This document shows positions 1 to 7,208 of a stretch of DNA of 63,117 bases, piece after piece; the stretch's first letter is position 1; each line of letters begins with the position of its first letter. The notes under the pieces were generated by a model. The model was not told where the DNA came from and did no database searches. It saw only the letters and a program-made list of their open reading frames with translations. Source of the stretch: Pseudomonadota bacterium (lineage in GTDB: Bacteria; Desulfobacterota; Desulfovibrionia; Desulfovibrionales; Desulfovibrionaceae). The stretch spans positions 1-63,117 of the forward strand of contig JAEXRD010000113.1 of assembly GCA_023438245.1 (NCBI GenBank). Direction: 5' to 3'. Position numbers and translations under genes: made by a program.

Positions 1-115
1 GCCCCGGCACGAAGCCGGGAACAGCCCCGGCACGAAGCCGGGAACAGCCCCGGCACGAAGCCGGGAACAGCCCCGGCACGAAGCCGGGAACAGCCCCGGC
101 ATGAAGCCGGGAACA
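1..115. repeat. Tandem array of five 23-bp palindromic units
   Basis: Five head-to-tail copies of a 23-bp unit begin at 1, 24, 47, 70 and 93. The first four are identical and the fifth has one C-to-T change. A degenerate start of a sixth copy follows at 116. Each unit contains the inverted repeat CCCGGC-acgaa-GCCGGG, so each copy can form a small hairpin. There are no spacers between copies, which rules out a CRISPR array. The array probably continues left of the window. Function unknown; it could be stacked terminators or a protein-binding array. Confidence 0.9.
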
Positions 116-151
116 GCCCCCGGCGAAAGCAATATGGCGCGGATTTTTGTA

Positions 152-180
152 TTGACGGACGGCGCTGGCTTGGTTAGTTG
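152..180 (+). promoter_or_regulatory. Candidate sigma-70 promoter of the MarR gene
   Basis: TTGACG (152-157) and TAGTTG (175-180) are separated by 17 bp. The -35 matches well and the -10 is weak. The palindrome-like TTGTACATGCAA begins inside the -10, which is where a MarR-type autorepressor would be expected to bind. Confidence 0.4.
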
Positions 181-196
181 TACATGCAAGCGATGT
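178..196. promoter_or_regulatory. Candidate MarR operator, copy 1
   Basis: TTGTACATGCAA (178-189) is an imperfect palindrome with TTG/CAA ends. It runs into GCAAGCGATGT. A very similar GCATAGCGATGT and an inverted TGTACAA occur at 674-697, in front of the flavoredoxin-like gene. Sharing between the two upstream regions suggests a common regulator, most simply the MarR protein itself. This is inference. Confidence 0.35.
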
Positions 197-215
197 TTTT
201 GAGGGGAGAGGGACC

Positions 216-647
216 ATGGGCGACTCGGCCAACCTGATGCGCAACTGCCTGTATTTCACGGCCAACAAGCTCGGCCGCGTGGTCTCGCGCCTGGCCGAGG
301 AAGCCTTTGCGCCCACGGGCCTGTCGCCCTCGCACGCCTTCGTGCTCATGGTGGCGGCGGAGAACCCCGGCATCGGGCCCGGCGAGCTGGCCGACAAGCT
401 GGCCCTGGCCCCCAGCACGGTCACGCGTTTCGTGGATGCCCTCGTTACGCGCGGGCTGGTGACGCGCACCTCCGAGGGCCGCACGTCGCGCCTGGCCGCA
501 ACCCCCGCCGGGCTGGCCCTGCTCAAGGGCGTGGAGCAGAGCTGGAAGCGCCTGCACCGCGCCTACGCCGAGGTGCTCGGTCCCGAAGGCGACCGCCTGG
601 CCCAGGACATCGACGACGCCTGCCGCAAGCTTCTGCCAGAAGAATAA
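216..647 (+). CDS. MarR family transcriptional regulator
   Basis: A 143-residue winged-helix regulator, the normal length for MarR proteins. Residues about 45-105 carry the family core: a helix ending in PGIGPGELADKLALAPSTV (recognition helix region), then the wing with the acidic/basic turn TSEGRTSRLAAT. Flanking helices would form the dimer interface. It starts at an ATG preceded by GGGGAGAGGG. Such proteins usually repress their own gene and a neighbour, and release DNA on binding a small ligand or on oxidation. The gene 69 bp downstream encodes a flavoredoxin-like protein and shares an upstream motif, so that pair may be the local regulon. The ligand cannot be told from sequence. Confidence 0.88.
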   Translation: MGDSANLMRNCLYFTANKLGRVVSRLAEEAFAPTGLSPSHAFVLMVAAENPGIGPGELADKLALAPSTVTRFVDALVTRGLVTRTSEGRTSRLAATPAGLALLKGVEQSWKRLHRAYAEVLGPEGDRLAQDIDDACRKLLPEE

Positions 648-673
648 CCGCTGAATTCATACGGAATTTTCTT

Positions 674-697
674 TGCATAGCGATGTTGTGTGTACAA
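674..697. promoter_or_regulatory. Candidate MarR operator, copy 2
   Basis: TGCATAGCGATGT (674-686) repeats the motif seen at 185-196 with one inserted base. It is followed by TGTACAA (691-697), the reverse complement of TTGTACA in copy 1. It lies just upstream of the GGAGGA ribosome site of the flavoredoxin-like gene. Proposed by comparison of the two upstream regions only. Confidence 0.35.
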
Positions 698-716
698 ACA
701 ATAATCGGAGGAAAGC

Positions 717-1301
717 ATGAAGCGCAATCTCGGTCCCGTGAACGCCCTGTATCCCTCGCTCACCACCATCGTGGGCAGCGTGGTGGAGGGCAGGCCCAAC
801 TTCCTGGCCGTGGCCCACGTGGGCATCATGAACCACGGCCAGCCCCAGTACCTGTCCGTGGGCATCAACAAGAAGCACCATTCGCCCAAGGGCATCTTCG
901 AGCACAAGGAATTCAGCATCTGCGTGCCCGGCGAGGACCTGCTGCTGGAGACCGACTACGTGGGCCTGGTCTCCGGTCGCAACACCGACAAGTCCCAGGT
1001 GTTCGAGCTGTTCCAGGGGGAGCTGGCGCACGCGCCGCTCATCAAGGGCTGCCCGGTGTGCATGGAGCTCAAGCTGCACAGCGTGGTGGACTTCGAGGCG
1101 CACCACGTGTTCATCGGCGAGATCGTGGCCACGCATGTGGACGAGGCTGTTCTCACCGCCGAGGGTAAGGTGGATATCGCCCGCGTGAAGCCGCTTTTGT
1201 TCGACATGGCCAGCGTGAAGTACTGGAGCCTGGGGCAGCCCGTGGGCGACTGCTGGGGCGCGGGCAAGGAACTGAAGCGCCGCCTGAAGGGCGAGGGCTA
1301 G
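717..1301 (+). CDS. Flavoredoxin-like flavin reductase family protein
   Basis: A 194-residue protein of the FMN-binding split-barrel (flavin reductase/flavoredoxin) family. The N-terminal part reads as the FMN-binding core, with LTTIVGSV near residue 15, NFLAVAHVG and SVGINKKHHS. The central part (GLVSGRNTDKSQVFE) is typical of flavoredoxins from sulfate reducers, where such proteins act in low-potential electron transfer. Cysteines occur in CPVC near residue 113. The start is an ATG behind a strong GGAGGA. It follows the MarR gene in the same direction and shares an upstream motif with it, suggesting MarR control. Its TAG stop overlaps the stop of the convergent gene by two bases. The electron partner is unknown. 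Confidence 0.85.
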   Translation: MKRNLGPVNALYPSLTTIVGSVVEGRPNFLAVAHVGIMNHGQPQYLSVGINKKHHSPKGIFEHKEFSICVPGEDLLLETDYVGLVSGRNTDKSQVFELFQGELAHAPLIKGCPVCMELKLHSVVDFEAHHVFIGEIVATHVDEAVLTAEGKVDIARVKPLLFDMASVKYWSLGQPVGDCWGAGKELKRRLKGEG

Positions 1302-2029
1302 GCGCTGCGCAGAAGCTCGCCGGGACAGGCCCTGCGCCCGCTCTCCCACATGCGCCGGACCTCCGCCGCCGTGGGGATGAGGCCGGGGGCGTGGGGCCTG
1401 GCCCAGGCCTCGCCGCGCAGCAGGGCCATGGCCCAGCGGCACACGTCCGCCTCGAAGGCCCCGGGCGTGTGCACCACCAGCAGGGCCTTGGCGCGGCCGT
1501 CATTCCTGGCGTCATTGCCGTGTTGGGCGAAGGCGTCGCGCGGCGGGCACTGGGCGAGCAGGGCGGGCAGTCGGCGGATGCTGGCCGGGTCCGGCTGGGC
1601 CAGCGCCAGGCGGAGCCAGAAGTCCCACAGGGCCATGGAAATGCTCAGGCCGGTGCGCAGGCCGCCCAGCTTGTCCCAGGCTCCGCGCCGGAGCACGGCC
1701 ACGGGCCCCACGGCGTTGCGCCGCGTGAGCGAGCCGGGCCGGAAGGGCCCCTGCGCCATGAAGGGCCGGGATGCGGCTTCGCCGGCGGTATGGGCCGGAT
1801 ACACGGCCTGCGTGGCCGGGTGCTTCTCCAGCGCGGCGACGCAGCGCTGCAGCAGCCCCTCGGGCAGGCGCGACCCAGCGGGCACCAGCGCGAGGAGTCC
1901 ACCCGCGCTGTCTCGGGCGGCCCGGTTGATGTCCTGGGGAGAGTTGGCGGATGCGCCGGACTGGTGCTCCGGCGAGGCCTGGGCCTCGGCACGGTATATC
2001 AAGACGCTCAGACGCGACTGTTCGGTCAT
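1298..2029 (-). CDS. Degenerate GT-A (family 2-like) glycosyltransferase
   Basis: A 243-residue protein starting at the ATG at 2029 behind GGGAAGGG. The reading frame stays open further upstream but looks non-coding there. The segment GGLLALVPAGSRLPEGLL resembles the family-2 region that normally holds the metal-binding DxD, yet the acidic residues are missing. The later VLRRGAWDKLGGL matches the common segment following the sugar-nucleotide site. It is therefore probably a GT-A fold protein that has lost or changed its catalytic residues. It is divergent from the CgeB-type glycosyltransferase gene 177 bp away, and the two may work together in surface or flagellar glycosylation. The annotation is tentative. 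Confidence 0.55.
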   Translation of the reverse strand: MTEQSRLSVLIYRAEAQASPEHQSGASANSPQDINRAARDSAGGLLALVPAGSRLPEGLLQRCVAALEKHPATQAVYPAHTAGEAASRPFMAQGPFRPGSLTRRNAVGPVAVLRRGAWDKLGGLRTGLSISMALWDFWLRLALAQPDPASIRRLPALLAQCPPRDAFAQHGNDARNDGRAKALLVVHTPGAFEADVCRWAMALLRGEAWARPHAPGLIPTAAEVRRMWESGRRACPGELLRSA

Positions 2030-2206
2030 GGCAGGCCCTTCCCTGGGGTTCGTATGCGGCGTGCACGGTCCGTGTGCACGAGTTTGCCCGTATCGCCAGC
2101 TGTATCGGCCCACTTTGGCCGGAACTTTAGTGCGCGTGCCGCACAGGGCCGAATTTCTTCCCGCTGCTGTCACGTTTCTTGCTACTCTGTGGCGGGAAGG
2201 TGCGGC

Positions 2207-3934
2207 ATGGAGCACATACGACCGGAAATTGACGCCCGAAGCGCGGCTTCAGGGGTTGTGAGCAGGGCCGAGCCGGTGCTGGTCGGCGGCCTGCTGGACG
2301 ACCTCGTGCTCACCGTGGGCGGCAAGCCCCGGCGGCTCTGGGGTCGCGGCGGTCGCGCGTGCGAGGAGCGCTGGCCCGCCGAACTGCCCGGCCACGCCCT
2401 GCCCGTGCTCCTTGGCCCCACGCTGGGCCGGGGCCTGGAACTCTTCGCCGTTTCCGGCCGTCCCGTGGCGGTGGTGGACTGCGAGGGCGCGGCGCAGGAG
2501 GCCACGGGCGCGCGCAAGCGTTTCGGCGGCCTGCCCAACGTCCTCTGGCTGGACTCCGGCGCTCCCGAGGAGCTTTTGCCGCGGCTGGAGCGCTGGCGCG
2601 CGGAGCAGGGCAAGGCCATGCTCGTTCCGTTCCTGGCTCCGGCCACGCGGCGCCTGGCCCCGGAGCCCTACGCCGCCCTGTCCGACGCGCTCGAATCCGG
2701 CGCGAAGTTCTGGCGGCAGGCCCGCCAGCCCAGGTTCCAGGGCGCCAAGCCGCGCATCCTGCTGCTGGACAGCCCCTATTTCCTGCTGCGCGAGCTCAGG
2801 GACGCGCTCACCAGCCTGGAGATCCCCTTCGCCACGCTGCCGGTGCCCGCCGGGGAACTCGCTGGCGGCGCGTTCGTGCAGGAGCTGCTGCGCCGCGCCC
2901 TGGAGTTCCGGCCCGACTTCGTCCTCACCGTGAACCACCTGGGCCTGGACCGCGAGGGCAGGCTCACGGAGCTGCTGGACCGCCTGGACCTGCCGCTGGC
3001 CTCCTGGTTCGTGGACAGCCCGCAGCTGGTGCTCTCCAGCTACCCCGGCCTGGCCGCGCCCGGCGTGGCCGTGTTCACCTGGGACGCGGACACCGTGCCC
3101 GGCCTGCGCGCCAGGGGCTTCGGGCACGCGCACTACCTGCCCCTGGCCACCGATCCCCGCACCTTCCGCCCCGGCGTGACGCCAAACCCGGTTTGGCGCG
3201 GCCAGGTCTCCTTCGTGGGCGATTCCATGACCCGGGCCGTGGCGGACAACCTGCGCCGCTGCGCGGATTTCCCTTGGCTCACCGGGGAGTATGAGGAACT
3301 GGCCCGGGGCTTCGCGGATTCGCGGGCGCGCGGGGTGGAGGAGTTTTTCGACGCCGCGCGGCCCGATCTTGCGGCCAAACTTCGTTCCCTGAGCGCCACG
3401 GAGCGCCTGGGCTGCGAAATGCTCATCGTGTTCGAGGCCACGCGGCAGTATCGCTGGAACTGCGTCACCGCCCTGGCCGGGTTCGCCCCGGTCGTCGGCG
3501 GCGACGCGGAGGGCTGGGCGCGGGCCTTCGCGCCCGGTACCGCGCGGCTTGTCGGTCGGCTGAACTACTACGACGACCTGCCGGGCTTCTACCCGGCCTG
3601 CGCGGTGACGCTCAACTGCACCAGCCGCCAGATGAAGGGCGCGGTGAACCAGCGCGTGTTCGACGTTCCGGCCTGCGGGGGCTTCGTGCTCACCGACGGC
3701 CAGGAGCAGCTCTCCGAACTTTTCGAGCCGGGCCGCGAGGTCACGATTTTCGAGTCGCCCGAGGAAATTGGCGAAATGCTGCCCCGGCTGCTGGCGGACG
3801 GGGCGCTACGCGACCGCGTGAGCGCCGCCGCACGGCGGAGGATTCTGGCCGAACACACCTACGAGCACCGGCTGCGGAGGCTCTGTTCGGTGATGCGGGA
3901 AACTTTCGAGGCCAGAATCGTCGCGCGGGCTTGA
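2207..3934 (+). CDS. CgeB-type glycosyltransferase
   Basis: A 575-residue protein. The start is the ATG at 2207, five bases after the GGGAAGG at 2194-2200; the open frame reaches far upstream, but codon use changes there. Residues about 180-350 match the N-terminal domain of CgeB-like glycosyltransferases (PDFVLTVNHLGLDREG, then ASWFVDSPQLVLSS). The C-terminal third carries the GT4-like domain, with NCTSRQMKGAVNQRVFDVPA followed by GGFVLTDGQEQLSELF, the usual donor-site arrangement. It is probably cytoplasmic. Related genes in Desulfovibrio often lie near flagellar or surface polysaccharide genes. It is divergent from a degenerate GT-A glycosyltransferase. Sugar and acceptor are unknown. Confidence 0.85.
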   Translation: MEHIRPEIDARSAASGVVSRAEPVLVGGLLDDLVLTVGGKPRRLWGRGGRACEERWPAELPGHALPVLLGPTLGRGLELFAVSGRPVAVVDCEGAAQEATGARKRFGGLPNVLWLDSGAPEELLPRLERWRAEQGKAMLVPFLAPATRRLAPEPYAALSDALESGAKFWRQARQPRFQGAKPRILLLDSPYFLLRELRDALTSLEIPFATLPVPAGELAGGAFVQELLRRALEFRPDFVLTVNHLGLDREGRLTELLDRLDLPLASWFVDSPQLVLSSYPGLAAPGVAVFTWDADTVPGLRARGFGHAHYLPLATDPRTFRPGVTPNPVWRGQVSFVGDSMTRAVADNLRRCADFPWLTGEYEELARGFADSRARGVEEFFDAARPDLAAKLRSLSATERLGCEMLIVFEATRQYRWNCVTALAGFAPVVGGDAEGWARAFAPGTARLVGRLNYYDDLPGFYPACAVTLNCTSRQMKGAVNQRVFDVPACGGFVLTDGQEQLSELFEPGREVTIFESPEEIGEMLPRLLADGALRDRVSAAARRRILAEHTYEHRLRRLCSVMRETFEARIVARA

Positions 3935-4015
3935 GCACGGCGGCGGAGTTTGCCATAAGGGCAAGAGGCGAAAGCAGCGGACCGGCCTTTGGCGGTCCAA
4001 GCGCGGAGGGCAGAG

Positions 4016-6580
4016 GTGGCTGACGAGAACGAAGTGAACGCGGGCGAGCCGGTTGCCGGGGCCGAACACGGAGCCACGGGCGGGGCGGAGTTCCACTGCG
4101 CCTCCTGCGGGCACATGCTTGCGCTGCCCAAGGCCATGCTTGGCCGCCACGCGAAGTGCCCCAAGTGCGGCGCGCGGGGCGACGTGACCCTGCCTGGCGG
4201 GGTGGCGTTGCCAGCCATGGAGCCCAGCGTGGAGGACGTGAAGCTCGACGACCTGGTGCAGGAGGGCGGCTCCCTCGGCGCGGCCAAGCCCGTGCCGGCC
4301 CCGGAGACGGGCCCGCTGGCCGTGGAGACGCGCGAAGCGGGCCAGGGCACCGGTCAGCATCTGCGTTCCTTTTTTGCCGGCAACCCGGCGCTGAACCTCC
4401 TGGGCGGTCTTCTGGGCGCGGGCCACCTGGGCCTGGTCTGCCTGTCGCTGGCCGCCCTGTTCCTGGCCCTGCCGGGCGCGGAAATGGGCCTGCCGCACAT
4501 CCTGCCCGCGCTGCTGCTGCCCGCCGTGCTGGGCAGCGTGCTCTTCGCCATGGATGGCCGCCTGCGCGTGGCCCTGGCCGCGCCCGATCCCGCAGCCGTC
4601 CTGGCCGTCTTTCTGCTGCTGGCCGCGCTGGAGGGAGATCTTTCCGGCCGGGCCGACCCTGCCGCGCTCCAGGCCACGCTGCTGGCGGGCCTGTGCCTGG
4701 CCACGCTGTTCTCCGGCCTGGCCGCGGTGCTGTGCTCGCGCCTCGGGGTCGGCGCGAAGGTGCGTTTCCTGCCTCCGGAGGCCCTGGGCGGGCTGCTGGC
4801 CGGGTGCGGCGTCCTGCTGGCCTGGAAGGCCGTGGGCCTGCTGGCCCTGGGCGACGAGCACCTGGCCCGGGTCCTGTCCGGAGAGGCGGGGAACATCGGC
4901 GCGGCGCTTTCCGCCTCCGTGGCGCACTGGGGGCCTGCGGCGGCGTTCGGCCTGCTGGCTTTCCTCCTGCAGATTGCCACACGCAATTTCCTTTGGCCCC
5001 TGCTGGCCGCCGGACTGGCCGTGGCGGCCTGGAACTTCGGCCCGGCCTTCGTCCCCGCGCTGAAGCCCCTGGCCCAGGCCCAGGGGGCGCTGCCGCTTTC
5101 CGGCGGGCTGGACAGGCTGGCCGCGCACCTGGACCCGGCCATGCTCACCCGCATCCAGTGGCCCGCGCTGCTGGACCATGCCGAATTTTTCGCGGCCTGC
5201 GCGCTCCTGGCCGTTTTGCCCAGCCTGCTGCGCATGTCCATCCTGGAGCCCGCGCAGGGCGAGGAGGCCGACCCCGACGCCCAGGCCCGGCTTCTGGGCG
5301 GGGCCGATCTGCTCTCCGGCCTGCTGGGCGGGCTGCCTTCGGCGCTGTCGCTCTCCGGCAGCCTGGGCCTGCGCGGCCTGCGCGCCTCCGGGCCGCTGGC
5401 CGGGTTCGTCGCCGGGCTTGGGGCTCTGGGCATCGCCGCCAGCATCCCGGTATGGCTGCCCTTCGTACCCGCCTTCGTGCCCGTGGGGCTGCTGCTGGCC
5501 ACCGGGCTCACCATGCCCGTGAGCTGGCTGCTGCGCGATGGCCGCAACGCCCTCACCGACCGCCGGGACATCCGCCTGGCCTGGCTGGTGTGCCTGCTCA
5601 CCGTCGGCTTCGGGCCGGTGCTGGGCGTGCTGGGCTGCCTGCTGCTGGCCCTGGCCGTGTCGCTCATGCGCTCGGTGGCCGATGGCGGCCTGCGCTTCAA
5701 GCAGAGCGGCGACGTGTTCCACAGCAACGTGGACCGCTCGCCCGAGCAGCGCCGCGCCCTGCGGGAGCACGGAGCCAGGATTCTGGTGCTGCGCCTGCGC
5801 GGCTACTTGTTCCTGGGCACGCTCTGCGCGCTCATCCGCACCGTGCAAAGCACGGACAAGAGCTGCGGGGGGCTGAAGTTCGTGCTGCTGGACTTCGGCG
5901 CGGTGACGGGCCTGGGCGCCTCGGCCACGCTTGGCTTCAAGCGGCTGGAGCAGGTGGCGCGCGAGTGCGGGTTCACCACGTTTTTCACCAGCGTGCCCCT
6001 GGAACTGGAGGCGCACATGGAGGCGCTGGGCTACCGCATGGAGGGCGAGGGCGTGTGCCGCGTGGCGCTGAACCTGGACTACGCCCTGGAGTGGTGCGAG
6101 GACCGCATCCTGGAGGAGAACGGCCTGCTGGACACCCGCGAGGAGACGCTCGCCACGCTGCTCTCCGGCACCTTCCCGGAGCCCCGGCTTATTCCGCTGC
6201 TGCTCAAGTGCCTGGAGCGCGTGGAAATCCCCCGCAAGCAGGCGGTGTTCCACCAGGGCGACACGTCCGACGCCATGTATTTCCTGGAATCGGGCCGCGT
6301 GCACGTGGAGCTGACCCTGCCCGGCGGCAAGGTGCTGCGCCTGAAGAAGATGGGGCCGGGCACCGTGTTCGGCGAGATGGGCCTGTACACCAGCGCGCCG
6401 CGCTCGGCCACGGTGCTGGCCACGGAGAAGTGCGTGGTCTACCGGCTCTCGGTGGAGCGCTTCGCCCTGGTGCAGCAGAAGGCCCCGCAGCTGGCCGCGG
6501 CGGTGAACCGCTTCATCGTGGCCCTGCTGGCCGAGCGCGTGGCCGAGGAGAATGCCAAGACGCGCGCCTCCCAGGCTTAG
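4016..6580 (+). CDS. Zinc-ribbon / SulP-like membrane / STAS / cNMP-binding fusion protein
   Basis: An 854-residue protein read from the GTG at 4016, five bases after GGAGGG; an upstream TTG at 3989 is possible. Domains in order: a short zinc ribbon with C28xxC31 and C48xxC51; a long hydrophobic region (about 115-560) with many membrane segments resembling the SulP anion transporter family; a STAS domain (about 580-680) with VLLDFGAVTGLGASA in the usual phosphorylation-loop position, where the serine seen in anti-sigma-antagonist relatives is replaced; and a C-terminal cyclic-nucleotide-binding fold with FGEMGLYTSAPRSATV, close to the phosphate-binding cassette. It may be an anion transporter or a membrane sensor gated by a nucleotide. 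The inverted repeat that follows begins at the stop codon. Confidence 0.8.
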   Translation: MADENEVNAGEPVAGAEHGATGGAEFHCASCGHMLALPKAMLGRHAKCPKCGARGDVTLPGGVALPAMEPSVEDVKLDDLVQEGGSLGAAKPVPAPETGPLAVETREAGQGTGQHLRSFFAGNPALNLLGGLLGAGHLGLVCLSLAALFLALPGAEMGLPHILPALLLPAVLGSVLFAMDGRLRVALAAPDPAAVLAVFLLLAALEGDLSGRADPAALQATLLAGLCLATLFSGLAAVLCSRLGVGAKVRFLPPEALGGLLAGCGVLLAWKAVGLLALGDEHLARVLSGEAGNIGAALSASVAHWGPAAAFGLLAFLLQIATRNFLWPLLAAGLAVAAWNFGPAFVPALKPLAQAQGALPLSGGLDRLAAHLDPAMLTRIQWPALLDHAEFFAACALLAVLPSLLRMSILEPAQGEEADPDAQARLLGGADLLSGLLGGLPSALSLSGSLGLRGLRASGPLAGFVAGLGALGIAASIPVWLPFVPAFVPVGLLLATGLTMPVSWLLRDGRNALTDRRDIRLAWLVCLLTVGFGPVLGVLGCLLLALAVSLMRSVADGGLRFKQSGDVFHSNVDRSPEQRRALREHGARILVLRLRGYLFLGTLCALIRTVQSTDKSCGGLKFVLLDFGAVTGLGASATLGFKRLEQVARECGFTTFFTSVPLELEAHMEALGYRMEGEGVCRVALNLDYALEWCEDRILEENGLLDTREETLATLLSGTFPEPRLIPLLLKCLERVEIPRKQAVFHQGDTSDAMYFLESGRVHVELTLPGGKVLRLKKMGPGTVFGEMGLYTSAPRSATVLATEKCVVYRLSVERFALVQQKAPQLAAAVNRFIVALLAERVAEENAKTRASQA

Positions 6581-6724
6581 GGCTGTCCCTCAAAAGCGAC
6601 TTTTGCCCCCTGGACTTCGTCAGGAGCCGGTTCGCGGCCAGGGCTGTACCGAAGAGTACTATCCCTGGCCCCCACCGGCTCCTTCCTTGCCAGGGAACAA
6701 AATTCATCTTTTGAGAAACAGCCC
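6580..6724. repeat. 145-nt near-perfect inverted repeat, MITE-like
   Basis: The left arm (6580-6647) aligns with the reverse complement of the right arm (6661-6724) over almost its whole length. Matching blocks are GGGCTGTyyCTCAAAAG at both ends, then TTTTG, CCTGG, AGGAGCCGG and GGCCAGGG close to the centre. The terminal block overlaps the stop codon of the SulP-like gene. No transposase gene is present. Nested arms of this size between convergent genes suggest a non-autonomous mobile element remnant that may also act as a two-way terminator. No clear target-site duplication is seen. Confidence 0.75.
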
Positions 6725-6734
6725 TTCCAAAGGC

Positions 6735-7208
6735 CTACTCGGGCATGCCGGAATCCTCTCCCCAGGCGGAAAGATCCAGCTTCTCGCGCTTGCGGTAGGC
6801 CGTGCCCTGGAAGGTGGCGATGGTTTCGCCCTCGTCGTTTCTCACGTCCACCACGTAGGTCGCCAGCGGGCCGGACACCGCGGACTCCCGGGCATGTGCG
6901 GTGAGGTCGCCGGTGACGCCGGACTTGGCGAAGGCGATGGTGCAGTTCACCGCCAGGGCCATGTGGCCGTGGGAATTGCAGGCCGCGCCCAGGGCCAGGT
7001 CGGCCAGGGTGAAGATGGCCCCGCCCTGCACCACGTTGGCCCCGTTGAGGTGCTTCTCCTCGATGGTCATGCGCGTGGTGGCCCAGCCCAGGCCGATTTC
7101 GGTGACGCTGATGCCCAGGGTGCGGCAGAGGCGATCGCGGTTGTTGAAGAAGCGGCGCAGCCGGGCAAGAAAGTCCGCCCGTTCGGCCTCGCTCATGTGC
7201 GCGGTCAT
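6735..7208 (-). CDS. PaaI-type hotdog-fold thioesterase
   Basis: A 157-residue protein starting at the ATG at 7208, which overlaps the TGA of tatD by four bases (ATGA), so translation is probably coupled. The core NGANVVQGGAIFTLADLALG is the hotdog helix motif of PaaI-type acyl-CoA thioesterases; the usual histidine before the double glycine is a glutamine here. The C-terminal strands (VSGPLATYVVDVRNDEG, then FQGTAYRK) fit the same fold. Members hydrolyse acyl- or aryl-CoA esters in the cytoplasm, usually as tetramers. Substrate unknown. It is the last gene of the run that ends at the inverted repeat. Confidence 0.85.
   Translation of the reverse strand: MTAHMSEAERADFLARLRRFFNNRDRLCRTLGISVTEIGLGWATTRMTIEEKHLNGANVVQGGAIFTLADLALGAACNSHGHMALAVNCTIAFAKSGVTGDLTAHARESAVSGPLATYVVDVRNDEGETIATFQGTAYRKREKLDLSAWGEDSGMPE

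Noticed and set aside
1..115. CRISPR array
   Set aside because: The copies are contiguous, have no spacers and are only 23 bp; no cas genes are present in the window.
2168..2185. Sigma-54 promoter in front of the CgeB gene
   Set aside because: TGTCACG-N4-TTGCTAC has the right spacing but lacks the invariant GG at -24, so I do not claim it.
1391..2206. A longer N-terminal part for the CgeB protein
   Set aside because: The frame is open, but it runs through the opposite-strand gene. The translated sequence is low-complexity and a good ribosome site precedes the ATG at 2207.
3806..6304. Long minus-strand open frame opposite the SulP-like gene
   Set aside because: It is a shadow of the GC-rich coding strand, with glutamine/alanine/histidine-rich nonsense and no recognisable motif. 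Similar shadows exist opposite most genes here.
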